Assembly: GCF_052117125.1 (NCBI RefSeq)
Contig: NZ_JBQKJT010000016.1
Location: forward strand, 1 to 54,597
Reading direction: 5' to 3'
Length of the DNA: 54,597 nucleotides
From: Avoscillospira_A sp052117125
GTDB taxonomy: Bacteria; Bacillota; Clostridia; Oscillospirales; Oscillospiraceae
Positions 1 to 8,407 of this stretch are shown here, piece after piece. The notes under the pieces were generated by a model that searched no databases, had not been told where the DNA came from, and was given only the letters and a program-made list of their open reading frames with translations. Each line of letters starts with the position of its first letter. Position 1 is the first letter of the stretch. The translations under genes and the position numbers were made by a program.

Positions 1-72
1 GGCATATACCTGACAACATTCTATAAAAACGGTTTGCGATTGAACCGCATCGCTTTGTCGAAAAAGAGTGAT

Positions 73-516
73 TCAGCAGAACACCCTTCCCAAACAGCTT
101 ATGTTCTTCATAATGTTGAGGAAGGGGGCAAACTCGTTGCTGTTCTGATCGTCACTGTCCACGCTGTTGGCGATGGCGACAAAGTGAACGCCGTGCTGCC
201 GGAAGAATACCTCCGTGTAAAACCCGGTTTGCAGATAGTCACGCCCCGCCCGGCTCATATCCTTGACGATCACATGGGCAACCTTGCCCGCCTCAATATC
301 TGCGATGAGCCGCTTCCATGCCGGACGCTCGAAATTGCCGCCGCTCCAGCCGTCGTCGGTATAGTGACGGCAGTTGGTGTAGCCCCTCTGCTGGGCATAG
401 CTTTCGAGGTATTTTTTCTGATTCACAATGGAGTTACTATCCCCGGCGTTGTCATCGTCGCGGGACAGCCGCTCATAGAGAGCGGTAATTTTGCTTTCAG
501 TCTGTTTCACGCTCAT
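73..516 (-). pseudogene. Truncated large serine recombinase (TnpX-type), N-terminal part
   Basis: This is the amino-terminal catalytic part of a large serine recombinase of the Tn4451/TnpX family, the enzyme that excises and inserts such transposons. The resolvase motif ITALYERLSRDDD near residues 10-22 carries the presumed nucleophilic serine, followed by SNSIVNQK, a DGWSGGNFERP stretch and KDMSRAGRDYL, all typical of the family. Family members usually run beyond 500 residues; here similarity stops after FLNIM (about residue 135) and a dozen unrelated residues lead to a stop. The gene is therefore broken near position 110 and should be inactive. Its start overlaps the end of the TnpW-like gene upstream on the same strand. 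Confidence 0.85.
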
Positions 517-815
517 GATGCGCTCCTTTCAGACTGCCGGCTCATTTGTGGTGTCTCCATTATAGCATAGGTTCCGTCGTTTGTAACCATATCATTGCGT
601 ACAATCCGCAAAATTTTATCCTCCATGGTCTCGCCGCCGTTTTCATTGAACACGACTTTGACCTTGTAGGTGGTGCCGCCGATCCGGCGGATGATAAACT
701 GTTCTCGTTTGTTCTGCTCCATAGGCATCCTCCTTGCGTGATTGGTTGGTTTTTGATATAATGTGTTTGGTTCCGTTGGCTGTAAGCTAACCGTGGCTTT
801 CTGTTGGTTTTCCAT
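513..815 (-). CDS. TnpW-like transposon-encoded small protein
   Basis: This 100-residue protein resembles the TnpW family of small proteins carried beside large serine recombinases. The conserved part is residues 40-80 (FIIRRIGGTTYKVKVVF, then ETMEDKILRIVRND). The same beta-beta-helix pattern is visible in the small gene at 4662-4850. The role is not established. An AGGAGG-type ribosome binding site lies about 9 bases before the ATG at 815; a second possible start (MPMEQNKREQF) would give a 70-residue product. It overlaps the recombinase start by four bases, so the two were probably co-translated before the recombinase was truncated. Confidence 0.6.
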   Translation of the reverse strand: MENQQKATVSLQPTEPNTLYQKPTNHARRMPMEQNKREQFIIRRIGGTTYKVKVVFNENGGETMEDKILRIVRNDMVTNDGTYAIMETPQMSRQSERSAS

Positions 816-888
816 GCTCCATATCCTCCTTTTCTTCGCTGATGGCTCGGAAAGTAACCCGTGTAACTTGTGCTAAGATTACTTCCTC

Positions 889-953
889 CACTAATAGGAG
901 AAATACGGGGCGTAAATCGGAACTGCTTTTGAAAAAAAGAAAAATATTTTTTC
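889..953. repeat. Copy A of a 65-bp element repeated upstream of mobC
   Basis: The stretch starts CACTAATAGGAGAAA, continues through CGGAACTG and a run of A, and ends in AAATATTTTTTC. It matches 8286-8350 in order and spacing with scattered substitutions. Both copies lie upstream of a minus-strand gene (here the TnpW-like gene). The AAAAATATTTTTT end is nearly palindromic. It may be a promoter or regulatory module of this element family. Confidence 0.6.
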
Positions 954-970
954 GGGGAGGTGAAGCTGTC

Positions 971-1903
971 GTGGAATCATGGGAGGATGAACTGCTGCTG
1001 GATGATGGTTTTTCCGATGAGGAAGAAGATGCCGAGGAGCAAATAGAGGAAACCGGCCTTGAAATGGATGCGGACGGCTTTGCCGATTGGGAGGATTCGT
1101 CTGACACTGCGCCGGTGGATGAGACGCTGGAGGAAGCGCTTGCAGAGGAACACACGCTGGAGCTGGAAAGCGAGCTGGAACAGGACGAGCATCCCAGAGA
1201 CTATGATGCCGAGCTGGAGGACGAGGAAGAGGAAGCCGCACCCACCAGCGAGAAGCGGCTCAAGCGGGAAATTCGGGCAGAGGCTCTGCGGCGGCTGGAG
1301 GAAGCAGCCCGGACGGAATCCGATTTTCTGACTGTGGTAGACGAGTGGAACAAGCTGGACAGAAATCGGGAACGCCGAGAGCGTGACCACGAAAACCTGC
1401 GTGGAGACGTGCCGCTGGAGTTTCAGGCGGTGCCCGATCCGAAGATCGCCCCGCTATGGATGAATCTGCCAAGATTCCGCCAGCTCTGTCAGGGAAATTT
1501 TCTTGACATCATCTTCTCCTGTCCCTACGAGCTGCATGAGCTGACAGCAAGCAGTTTTCTCTCCAAGCTCTTTTTCACCCTCAGTGATGAGCAGAAGGAG
1601 GTGCTGTATTACCTGTTCGTCAAGCAATACAGCACCGCACGGCTTGCTACCCTCCGCGGGCAGTCTGACCGGAATATCCGAAAGCTGCGGATGACCATTC
1701 AGAAAAAGCTGCAAAGGCGGATGTATGAGCATCTGAGCGAAAAGCTGGAAAACGATCAGAGCCTTACCCTGCGGGAGCGCGAATTCATGGAGAAATATGA
1801 AGCATCGCTGCAAACCATGGGCAAGGATGCCGTGATCCGCCGAGAGAACAAAACAAAGCCGAGAAAAAAGAAAGCCGTCCTTGACGATGCCAAGGACGGT
1901 TGA
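971..1903 (+). CDS. Sigma-70 region 4-like helix-turn-helix protein of a mobile element
   Basis: This protein of about 310 residues has a very acidic N-terminal third (DDGFSDEEEDAEEQ and similar), a charged helical middle (EALRRLEEAARTESDF, then DRNRERRERDHE) and a C-terminal segment, LSDEQKEVLYYLFVKQYSTA, followed by RLATLRGQSDRNIRKLRMTI, that fits sigma-factor region 4 or a related HTH. Similar proteins occur in clostridial integrative elements, where they are annotated as sigma-70-like. The frame stays open upstream to 842, but GTG at 971 is preferred: GGGGAGG lies about 10 bases ahead and the upstream stretch is the repeated element at 889-953. Target genes are unknown. It is followed on the same strand by two cargo genes. 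Confidence 0.7.
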   Translation: MESWEDELLLDDGFSDEEEDAEEQIEETGLEMDADGFADWEDSSDTAPVDETLEEALAEEHTLELESELEQDEHPRDYDAELEDEEEEAAPTSEKRLKREIRAEALRRLEEAARTESDFLTVVDEWNKLDRNRERRERDHENLRGDVPLEFQAVPDPKIAPLWMNLPRFRQLCQGNFLDIIFSCPYELHELTASSFLSKLFFTLSDEQKEVLYYLFVKQYSTARLATLRGQSDRNIRKLRMTIQKKLQRRMYEHLSEKLENDQSLTLREREFMEKYEASLQTMGKDAVIRRENKTKPRKKKAVLDDAKDG

Positions 1904-1959
1904 TACAATAGTAATATGGTTAATATATAGATAGATTACGATTTGAGAGGAACAGCGTC

Positions 1960-2874
1960 ATGAACAATCTGTTTGCGCAGTCCCGTTCCCATTGGGTGCG
2001 GTATGACCGCTATGAGATCAAGACCGGCAAGGACGGAAAACGCTATATTACGCCGGAGAAGGCGGCAAAGCCCGACATCTATAACCCGCTGAAGGAGTCC
2101 TCCGAGATGGTGCTGGAGGCGCTGAATGTGGGGATGCTGATGATGAACCGCAGGTCGGAGGATGCGGTGGAAAAGGCAATTCTGGCCTTTGTGAACCATT
2201 ACGGTCTGTTGGGGCTGATGACGGCTTTGCCTACCACGCCGTCATTTATGGACTATGAGGCAGTCTATCTGCCGAAGAATCACTTCATCAAGGAAGAAAG
2301 CATGGCGACAGAGGACTACCTTGCTCTGTTCTATCCCTTCGACAAATTGGATGTGGTGAAAAAGGGCGTGGAATCCAGTTGGAATGTTTCCGGGGATAAT
2401 ATGATGATTGCCCTGACCATGACCTTCATGGATGAGCCGATGGCGAAGAACATGAGCTTCCAGCGGGAGTATGCCGAACCTTATGACTGGGTGGCGCAGC
2501 AGTTCAAGGATTGGGCGTTCACGCTGACTACCTCTATTTTGTACTACAATGACTACGACAGCATTGATGAGGACACAAGAAATCTTTACCGCAAGGCCAT
2601 GGCTGCCTTCGGCGGCATTGCGCCTACCTATCATATTGAGCTGCTGGAGAAACCGACCATCTATTGGGACTTCCATTCGTTGCTGCTGGGCATCCAGATG
2701 ATGTTCAGCTTTATGATGGTGGACGATGCAAGACCCCTGCGGCTGTGCAAGCACTGCCAGAAGGTGTTCCTCGGCAGTCGGACCAATTCCGCATTTTGCA
2801 GCGCCCGGTGCAAGAATCAGTATAATGTCTATAAAGCACGGGCTAAGAGCCGGGAGGATAAAGAGAATGGATGA
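1960..2874 (+). CDS. Hypothetical protein with C-terminal zinc-ribbon
   Basis: I do not recognise the first 250 residues. They are mostly helical, with aromatic stretches such as SFMDYEAVYLP and YDWVAQQFKDW. The C-terminus, LRLCKHCQKVFLGSRTNSAF followed by CSARCKNQYNVYKARAK, is a four-cysteine zinc-ribbon (CxxC, then CxxxC) like the CGNR-type fingers and the tails of several mobile-element proteins, suggesting nucleic-acid binding. GAGAGGAA precedes the ATG at a suitable distance. The stop overlaps the start of the RhuM gene by 8 bases, so the two are probably co-translated. Confidence 0.6.
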   Translation: MNNLFAQSRSHWVRYDRYEIKTGKDGKRYITPEKAAKPDIYNPLKESSEMVLEALNVGMLMMNRRSEDAVEKAILAFVNHYGLLGLMTALPTTPSFMDYEAVYLPKNHFIKEESMATEDYLALFYPFDKLDVVKKGVESSWNVSGDNMMIALTMTFMDEPMAKNMSFQREYAEPYDWVAQQFKDWAFTLTTSILYYNDYDSIDEDTRNLYRKAMAAFGGIAPTYHIELLEKPTIYWDFHSLLLGIQMMFSFMMVDDARPLRLCKHCQKVFLGSRTNSAFCSARCKNQYNVYKARAKSREDKENG

Positions 2875-3889
2875 GAATATGGCACTTACCCCATACGAGA
2901 CAAGAGAAATTTTGTTTTATAAGACCGATAACGGCGACGTTAAGGTTGAAATCCTGCTATATCAGGAAAATTTATGGCTGACGCAGGCAAAGATGGCGGA
3001 GCTGTTTGAGGTGCAGAAAGCTGCCATCTCAAAGCACCTGAAGAATATCTTTACCTCTGGTGAATTGATGGAGGATTCAGTTGTTTCCGTTTTGGAAACA
3101 ACTGCAGCAGATGGGAAAAACTATCCCACACGGTACTATAATCTGGACGCGATCATTGCGGTCGGCTATCGGGTGAACTCCAAAAAGGCCACCATGTTCC
3201 GCATCTGGGCGAACAGGATACTGAAGGAGTACATCATCAAGGGCTATGTCATGGACGATGAGCGCCTGAAAGAGCCGCAGAACTTCTTCGGGAAGGATTA
3301 TTTTGAAGAACAGCTGGAGCGCATCCGTGACATTCGCGCCAGCGAGAGAAGATTTTACCAGAAAATCACGGACATATATTCCCAATGCAGCGCCGACTAT
3401 GACGTGGACAGCCCTGTGACAAAAGAATTTTTCGCCACTGTACAAAACAAGCTGCATTACGCAATTACAAAGCACACCGCAGCGGAGATCATCTATGACC
3501 GGGCAGACAGCACGAAACCGAATATGGGCCTGACAACATGGAAAAATGCACCCAGCGGCAGGATCCGCAAATCTGATGTTTCGATAGCCAAGAACTATCT
3601 GGATGAAACTGAGATGGGAAGCCTGAACGAAATCGTCACAATGTATCTTGATTACGCCGAGCGACAGGCGCGCCGTGGAAACATCATGTATATGCGGGAT
3701 TGGGTCGCACGGCTGGATGCGTTTTTGCAGTTTAACGAGGAAGAAGTGCTGCATCATAAAGGAAAAGTAACAGCGGCCATTGCAAAAGCCTTTGCCGAGA
3801 GTGAGTTTGAGAAATACCGTGTCATTCAGGATCGGCAGTATCAGAGTGATTTTGACCGGCTTGTAGCCAGCACCGAGGAAAAGGATTAA
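2867..3889 (+). CDS. RhuM family protein
   Basis: This 340-residue protein belongs to the RhuM family, first noted on a Salmonella pathogenicity island and common in mobile elements; its biochemical function is unknown. Recognisable segments are ENLWLTQAKMAELFEVQKAA, SKHLKNIFTSGEL, the YYNLDAIIAVGYRVNSKKAT block and the FRIWANRILKEYIIKGYVMD block. The first resembles the HTH seen at the front of such proteins. ATG 2867 is chosen because GGGAGGATAAAGAG lies directly upstream; the frame is open further but runs inside the previous gene. It is the last gene of a three-gene plus-strand cargo unit and is followed at once by a strong terminator. Confidence 0.85.
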   Translation: MDENMALTPYETREILFYKTDNGDVKVEILLYQENLWLTQAKMAELFEVQKAAISKHLKNIFTSGELMEDSVVSVLETTAADGKNYPTRYYNLDAIIAVGYRVNSKKATMFRIWANRILKEYIIKGYVMDDERLKEPQNFFGKDYFEEQLERIRDIRASERRFYQKITDIYSQCSADYDVDSPVTKEFFATVQNKLHYAITKHTAAEIIYDRADSTKPNMGLTTWKNAPSGRIRKSDVSIAKNYLDETEMGSLNEIVTMYLDYAERQARRGNIMYMRDWVARLDAFLQFNEEEVLHHKGKVTAAIAKAFAESEFEKYRVIQDRQYQSDFDRLVASTEEKD

Positions 3890-3898
3890 AACGCAGAA

Positions 3899-3934
3899 AT
3901 GCCCGTTATCGGCCATGCAACCGATAACGGGCAT
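3899..3934. terminator. Bidirectional terminator after rhuM and tnpV
   Basis: A perfect 14-bp inverted repeat (ATGCCCGTTATCGG and its complement) encloses an 8-base loop between two convergent genes. There is no long T-run on either side, so it may end transcription in both directions only moderately well. Confidence 0.7.
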
Positions 3935-3937
3935 CTG

Positions 3938-4309
3938 TCATTCATACACGAGCTCAGTCAGGACGATTTCCTCCGCACGGCTGCGGATGCTGTTCATGCG
4001 GCGCACCCATTCCATTTGGTCGGCGGCTTTCAGAGTTTCTGTCACGCCTTCCTGCTTCGCCATTGCAGGAACGATGATTTCCATACGCTCATTGCAAGCT
4101 TGGTCGATCTCGGCAAGGTGCCAATGCAGCGTTCCGCTTGTGAGCAGGTTTGCGTAGAGAACTGGACGATGTTCTTTCAGATAGCTGCGACGCATACGTC
4201 CATACTTGCCGATCTGGTATTCCGGTTCATCCGGCAGCGCAAGGTTCGGGATAAGATAATCACCCTCCTGACGGTAAGTGCCACCCATTTTCTCAAATAG
4301 AGATTTCAT
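3938..4309 (-). CDS. tnpV: TnpV transposon-encoded protein
   Basis: This 123-residue protein matches the TnpV family of Tn4451-like elements along its whole length: MKSLFEKMGGTYRQEGDYLI, then IGKYGRMRRSYLKEHRP, TSGTLHWHLAEIDQACNERM and EGVTETLKAADQMEWVRRMN. The function is unknown; it normally sits immediately downstream of the large serine recombinase. Here the recombinase fragment at 4293-4550 ends inside its 5' end. The protein appears intact, which indicates that the damage next door is limited to the recombinase. Confidence 0.85.
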   Translation of the reverse strand: MKSLFEKMGGTYRQEGDYLIPNLALPDEPEYQIGKYGRMRRSYLKEHRPVLYANLLTSGTLHWHLAEIDQACNERMEIIVPAMAKQEGVTETLKAADQMEWVRRMNSIRSRAEEIVLTELVYE

Positions 4310-4550
4310 AAGAATTAGCTCCTTTTTGTGTTGATTTGCAGCGGTTATAAGGCTTTTTTGGCTCCTTTCCTACAACTGCTGTTCCATTCACCACAAATGA
4401 GCCGCAGTCATATGTATTAGGTGGGAGAAACCACCCTCTACATAGTAACTCTTGATTGGAAATGGAATTGCTCTCGCCTTGCAGCTCGTCCTCATGGGAA
4501 AGTCTTGGGTAAAGGGCGGTAATTGGTTGTTGGTTGGTCTGTCTTAACAT
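4293..4550 (-). pseudogene. Second serine recombinase remnant (N-terminus only)
   Basis: The first 33 residues (MLRQTNQQPITALYPRLSHE and DELQGESNSISNQ) are the conserved front of a TnpX-type recombinase, including the serine of the RLS motif. After SNQ the sequence changes to an unrelated short tail and stops. Nearly the whole recombinase has been deleted up to the tnpV gene behind it. Together with the fragment at 73-516 this shows that at least two related transposons were nested here and that both lost their recombinase. Confidence 0.75.
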
Positions 4551-4661
4551 AAAATCCTCCGTTTCCGACAGCCAGCCCCACTATTCCGTACCTTGATTGT
4601 ACCACATGGGGCGGCTGTCTGTATAGCGGCAAAAGCGTCAAATCTGCTTCTTTATGGTCGG

Positions 4662-4850
4662 TCAAATCGCCGTTTTTTGTGTAGCAGCTTCCGCTTCCAG
4701 CACTTTCATCATCTTGTCGGCTGCGGTGTCGGTTGCGCCCTGCTTGAAGAAGCCGGAAACGGTAAGGACGGAGTTGCCCATGCGGATTTCCGTTACACAG
4801 TCCGGGCGGCGGTCTGTTTTGGTGGTGCTTGTCTGTTTGGTTTCTGTCAT
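4662..4850 (-). CDS. Small TnpW-family transposon protein
   Basis: This 62-residue protein starts at MTETKQTSTTKTDRRPD and contains CVTEIRMGNSVLTVSGFF followed by TDTAADKMMKVLEAEA, the TnpW-like pattern also seen at 513-815. Its ATG overlaps the stop of the DnaC-like gene in an ATGA arrangement, so its translation is probably coupled to it. In Tn1549-like elements a gene of this kind commonly ends the replication block. Function unknown. Confidence 0.7.
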   Translation of the reverse strand: MTETKQTSTTKTDRRPDCVTEIRMGNSVLTVSGFFKQGATDTAADKMMKVLEAEAATQKTAI

Positions 4851-5701
4851 AGGCTCTCCTTTTGCTGCTTCATCAGTTGCTTTAAGCGTTCCAGCTTTTC
4901 CTGTGCGGTTTCCTTTCGGAAGTTGCTGCCCGTGAAGCGGACAGGGGCGCACATGGAAGTCAGCCTGTCATAGATACGGGCGTGGGGCGTGTCCTGCGGA
5001 TGCTGCAATTCCTCCAGCGTGAGGTTGGTCGTGGCGATCAGCGGCTTGCCGCTTCGGTAACGGCTGTCAATCACGCTGTAAACCTGTTCCAGCCCGTATT
5101 CTGTCCCTCGCTCCATACCGAAATCATCAAGTATCAGCAGAGGGTAGCTGCAAAGGCGGGAAATATATTCGTTCCTGCCCTCAAAGCTGGCGGCAAGGTC
5201 ATTGAGTATCGTTGCAAAGTTTGTCATGCAGACGGCAACCTCTTTTTCCATAAGGGCGTTGGCGATACAGGCGGCAAGGTAGCTTTTTCCCGTCACCACG
5301 CCGCCCCAAAACAGGTAGCCGATATTTTCAGCCTGCATGGTTTCCCAGCTCTCCACATAAAAGCGGGCGGTTTCGGTCTGCGGGTTTCTGCCGTTGTCAT
5401 GCTCAAATGTCCAGTTCCGCATAGCAGGGTCGGTAAAGCCCCGGCGTTTCAAGTCCTCCACTTTTTCAAGGTGCTTCTGTCGGCTTTCGGCGGCTTGCTG
5501 CTTTTCACGGGCTGCTCGCTGGCAGTCGCAGTCTGTTGGGTGGCGGTCACGCCCGAAACAGGTCTTTCCCTCTGCAAAGTAGGCTTCTTTGGGCGTATGG
5601 CACTTGCCGCAGTATAAAAGCCCGTCCTCGCCCGTGTAGTCCTCCGCTTCGGCGGTAGTGGCTGTAATGTCCGTAATCATAGCTTCAATCTCGTTTTTCA
5701 T
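4847..5701 (-). CDS. DnaC/IstB-like ATP-binding replication protein
   Basis: This 284-residue AAA+ ATPase resembles DnaC helicase loaders carried by conjugative elements. An N-terminal cysteine cluster (LYCGKCHTPKEAYF, later CFGRDRHPTDCDC) may bind zinc. The P-loop is LFWGGVVTGKSYLAACIANA near residue 155, with valine where relatives usually have glycine (GGVGTGKS); the minimal GxxxxGKS pattern is kept. Walker B is LLILDDFGMER and sensor 1 is PLIATTNLTLEEL. ATG 5701 is preferred because AAGGAGGG lies just ahead and it overlaps the stop of the upstream gene as ATGA. It would load a replicative helicase during element replication. Confidence 0.85.
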   Translation of the reverse strand: MKNEIEAMITDITATTAEAEDYTGEDGLLYCGKCHTPKEAYFAEGKTCFGRDRHPTDCDCQRAAREKQQAAESRQKHLEKVEDLKRRGFTDPAMRNWTFEHDNGRNPQTETARFYVESWETMQAENIGYLFWGGVVTGKSYLAACIANALMEKEVAVCMTNFATILNDLAASFEGRNEYISRLCSYPLLILDDFGMERGTEYGLEQVYSVIDSRYRSGKPLIATTNLTLEELQHPQDTPHARIYDRLTSMCAPVRFTGSNFRKETAQEKLERLKQLMKQQKESL

Positions 5702-6063
5702 AAGCTCTCGCCCTCCTTGCATGAATAATCGGGTATGCCCTGTTTCGGGGCAGCCTTGCCTTTGGCAGCGTCTTCCTGCGCCCACTTGTAAATGGTGGCT
5801 GCATGGCTGTGGTACTGCTTCCCAGTGGAAGCGATATGGCAGGAAAGCCGGTCAATATAATATCTGCCATTGTCCCTGTCCTCCTTTTTCCGGCGTTTGG
5901 AGTAGTAGCGGGGGCAGAGTATGATAACCGCCCGGAAGCTCTGCTTGCAGCTATGGGTACAGCCCCGGCAGAGGTCGTTGTATGTGATACGGTCGCAGGT
6001 GGTATTCCCAACTTTCACTTGCCGCAGGAAAAAAGACCATTCCAGCCGCCGTTTCTTGCTCAT
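5698..6063 (-). pseudogene. Chimeric ORF: Cys-rich element protein fused to end of a replication initiator
   Basis: The ORF looks like two genes joined. The first 55 residues (MSKKRRLEWSFFL, then RITYNDLCRGCTHSCKQSF and ILCPRYYSKRR) match a small cysteine-rich protein usually found after the relaxase in these elements. The remainder (STGKQYHSHAATIYKWAQED and IPDYSCKEGESL) looks like the C-terminal end of a replication initiator, which in related elements lies between that small gene and dnaC. The stop overlaps the dnaC start as ATGA, as expected for that gene. An internal deletion that happened to stay in frame is the likely cause; no working initiator remains. Identification of both halves rests on recalled family patterns. 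Confidence 0.55.
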
Positions 6064-6256
6064 TCTTGGCATGGGTGCGCTCCTTTCTGCCGTTTCCGCT
6101 GGTGTAGCGGTATCGGCGGTAATTCTGTATCATCTCGGTATCATTTTCGGGGTTTTTCTGCCCTGTAAGCCCGTTAAAAAATCCTTTGGTATTGCGGATA
6201 GGGTACGGGGCAGCCCCCTTATTCTGTATGGGTTCGGGTACATTTTGGGGTGGTTT

Positions 6257-7879
6257 TTATCGCTCCTGTTCCTGCCTTTTCACAGGCTTGCGCTCCCGGC
6301 GTAAAATCTGGTCGATATTGCCCTTGACGGTCTGTAAGCGGCGGTATTCCTCCCGTTTTGCCCGGTAATCGTTGTAGCCGCTGTTTTTCTCTTTGATAAG
6401 GCTTTCAATCTCTGCTTGCAGGGATTTATAGCTCGGCAGCTTGGAAATGCCGTTCTCCCTGAAATAACGGGCGGCTGCGTCTGCTATGATAAAGTCACTT
6501 TCGTGCTTCTGTCGGTAGGCTGCTTTTGCTTTGGCGTTTTTCTGCTGTTTCAGCCCGTCCCGGACAGGGCGGGTCTTGGAATAGGCAAGTACCTGCCGTT
6601 GCAGCTCCTTTTTCCCGTTCAGCGTCTTTTCCACCTGCTTCAGCTCTGTAAGGCTTTCCTGCATGGCGGCATAGGCGGCAGAACAGGCTTCGTCCAGTTC
6701 CTCCGGGGAAGAAAAGCCGTACTGCTGATAAGCGGTAACGGTAGCTGCCATTTGCTTTAGGTTGTGCTTTGCCGCCCAGCGGTCATAGCCCACGCCCTTG
6801 CCCTCGGCTCGCTTGGCTTCCCGGTCAACCATGCGCTGCAAGGTGTTGTCTGCCGGGGTGGTTTTTGCAGCTTTTTCCCCTTGTAACGGCTTTATAACTG
6901 CGACAGGGTATTCGGGTATGGCTTTGGTCTGTTCGGCGGCTCTGTGGGCGTTCTGTGTGAGCAGGGCAAGGACAGCAGCCTTGTCAAAATCGTCCCCCAG
7001 CTTCCGGGCTGTGATAGGCTTTGTCCTGTCCGGCGTGAGGTAGGAAAGCCGCCCCCGGCTCTCCTTGACGGTCACGCCCTCCCGCAGCAAAAGGGAAGAA
7101 AACTCGTCAAAGCTGCCAGCTTGGGAAAATGCCTGCCGTATCGTCCGGCGCAGCTTCGCCTTGTCCGTTTCAAACTTGGTGGGCTTGGTCGGCTGTCCTG
7201 CGGCTTCTCTGACAGCGTTCTCTTTATCAAGGGCAAGCTGCCCTTTCTTTGCCGCCCAGTATTCCCGTTCGGTTATCCGTTCCTTGCTGCCGTTCAAGAG
7301 GTCGATTTGGTAAAGCCCCTCCCGGTGGCACATCTCCATGACTTCACTCTTGAAATATTCCATAGCGGCATTGGTGCAGCGGTGCTTGCAGCCCTCCCGT
7401 GTATCGGCTGGTCTGTCCATGTAGGGCAGAAGCGGGACTTCATAAATCCGCAGGGAGTTGATGACGATATGCACATGGATATTGCCGCTGTGGTTATGCC
7501 CGTCCGGGTGGGTGCATACAAGGGCTTGGTGTCCGGGGAAATGCTCTTTGCAGAACTGCTCGCCCAGCTCCTGTGCCCGGTCTACGGTCAAGCCGTTGTC
7601 TGTCCCGTCCCGTGGGTCAAAGCTGATGATATAGTGGTGGCTTTTCACATCTTCCCGTTTTTGGTTTTTCTCATAGCGGAGATTGGCTCGCATACAGGCA
7701 ACGGCGAAATCCTCGCCCCCGCAGTTAAGGGAAGAAATGCGGTAATCCTCCCTCGGTATCAGCCGCCCGTTTTCATCAAGGGTGGGCTTCATGGTAAACT
7801 CGTCATGCTCAAATGTGAGGTAGGCTTCCGCTGCGCCATAGTCGGCATTTTTAGAGCTGATATGTTTGAATGTTGCCAA
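6257..7879 (-). CDS. Relaxase/mobilization nuclease (MobA-like)
   Basis: This 540-residue protein is a relaxase of the Relaxase/MobA type that nicks one strand at oriT and pilots it into the recipient. The N-terminal 170 residues hold the conserved blocks TFKHISSKNADYGAAEAYLT, VKSHHYIISFDPRD and the metal-binding histidine motif HPDGHNHSGNIHVHIVINS. The C-terminal half is charged and coiled. TTG 7879 is chosen because family members start at the ATFKHISSKNADY block; the frame is open to 7909, also a TTG. It overlaps the end of mobC, so translation is probably coupled. The gene appears intact, so the element might still be mobilized in trans if its oriT works. Confidence 0.85.
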   Translation of the reverse strand: MATFKHISSKNADYGAAEAYLTFEHDEFTMKPTLDENGRLIPREDYRISSLNCGGEDFAVACMRANLRYEKNQKREDVKSHHYIISFDPRDGTDNGLTVDRAQELGEQFCKEHFPGHQALVCTHPDGHNHSGNIHVHIVINSLRIYEVPLLPYMDRPADTREGCKHRCTNAAMEYFKSEVMEMCHREGLYQIDLLNGSKERITEREYWAAKKGQLALDKENAVREAAGQPTKPTKFETDKAKLRRTIRQAFSQAGSFDEFSSLLLREGVTVKESRGRLSYLTPDRTKPITARKLGDDFDKAAVLALLTQNAHRAAEQTKAIPEYPVAVIKPLQGEKAAKTTPADNTLQRMVDREAKRAEGKGVGYDRWAAKHNLKQMAATVTAYQQYGFSSPEELDEACSAAYAAMQESLTELKQVEKTLNGKKELQRQVLAYSKTRPVRDGLKQQKNAKAKAAYRQKHESDFIIADAAARYFRENGISKLPSYKSLQAEIESLIKEKNSGYNDYRAKREEYRRLQTVKGNIDQILRRERKPVKRQEQER

Positions 7880-8249
7880 CAGCGTCACCCACTTTCTGCA
7901 AGACTTCAAACTTTAGGGCAGCAAGGTCTGAAACCGCCGCCCGTACCTCCCCAGCAAGTTGCGGGTAGGGGCTGTGCCACTCGTTCAGCGTCCGGGCTAT
8001 CTGGTTTAAGTTGCCGCCGATCCTGCCGTATTCGGCGGTCAGCTTCCCGACAGCGGCAAGCAGCTCGTCGTTGACGGGAGAAACGGTTATGATGGGGCGT
8101 ATGGCTGCCCCGGTTATGGCTTGCCGGATAAACTCGGCTTGGCTCATGTTGTAGGCAGAAAGCCTTTCCGCAAACTCGGCGTATTCTTCCTCGGTCATGC
8201 GGGTCTTGACTACCCGGCTGCGGTGCGGCGTGTTATATCGTTTTCGCAT
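7851..8249 (-). CDS. mobC: MobC-like mobilization accessory protein
   Basis: This 132-residue protein resembles MobC, the relaxosome accessory protein that helps open oriT. It starts MRKRYNTPHRSRVVKTRMTE and contains an N-terminal ribbon-helix-helix-like segment (TRMTEEEYAEFAERLSAYNM, then SQAEFIRQAITG) and the conserved YGRIGGNLNQIARTLNEW block. AAGGAGGT stands just before ATG 8249. The reading frame continues far upstream without a ribosome binding site through repeat copy B, which is taken as non-coding. It lies directly ahead of the relaxase, with which it overlaps. Confidence 0.85.
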   Translation of the reverse strand: MRKRYNTPHRSRVVKTRMTEEEYAEFAERLSAYNMSQAEFIRQAITGAAIRPIITVSPVNDELLAAVGKLTAEYGRIGGNLNQIARTLNEWHSPYPQLAGEVRAAVSDLAALKFEVLQKVGDAVGNIQTYQL

Positions 8250-8285
8250 GGTAAAAACCTCCTTTCGGCTGTGCGTGGTGCCTCT

Positions 8286-8350
8286 CACTAATAGGAGAAA
8301 AACAGGGTGTGAAGCGGAACTGTTTTTGAAAAATCCGAAAAAATATTTTG
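8286..8350. repeat. Copy B of the 65-bp repeated element, upstream of mobC
   Basis: This copy matches 889-953: CACTAATAGGAGAAA, CGGAACTG, an A-rich run and a final AAATATTTT. It begins about 37 bases upstream of the mobC start on the minus strand. The shared position ahead of minus-strand genes supports a regulatory role. Confidence 0.6.
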
Positions 8351-8407
8351 AGGGATTTTTAAGCGGCGTAAGCCGCATGGCAGGGTTTGGGGAAGGCACT
8401 CCCCAAC

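Noticed and set aside
4847..5701. Loss of function of the DnaC-like ATPase because of the unusual P-loop GGVVTGKS.
   Set aside because: The minimal GxxxxGKS motif, Walker B and sensor residues are all present, so inactivation cannot be claimed.
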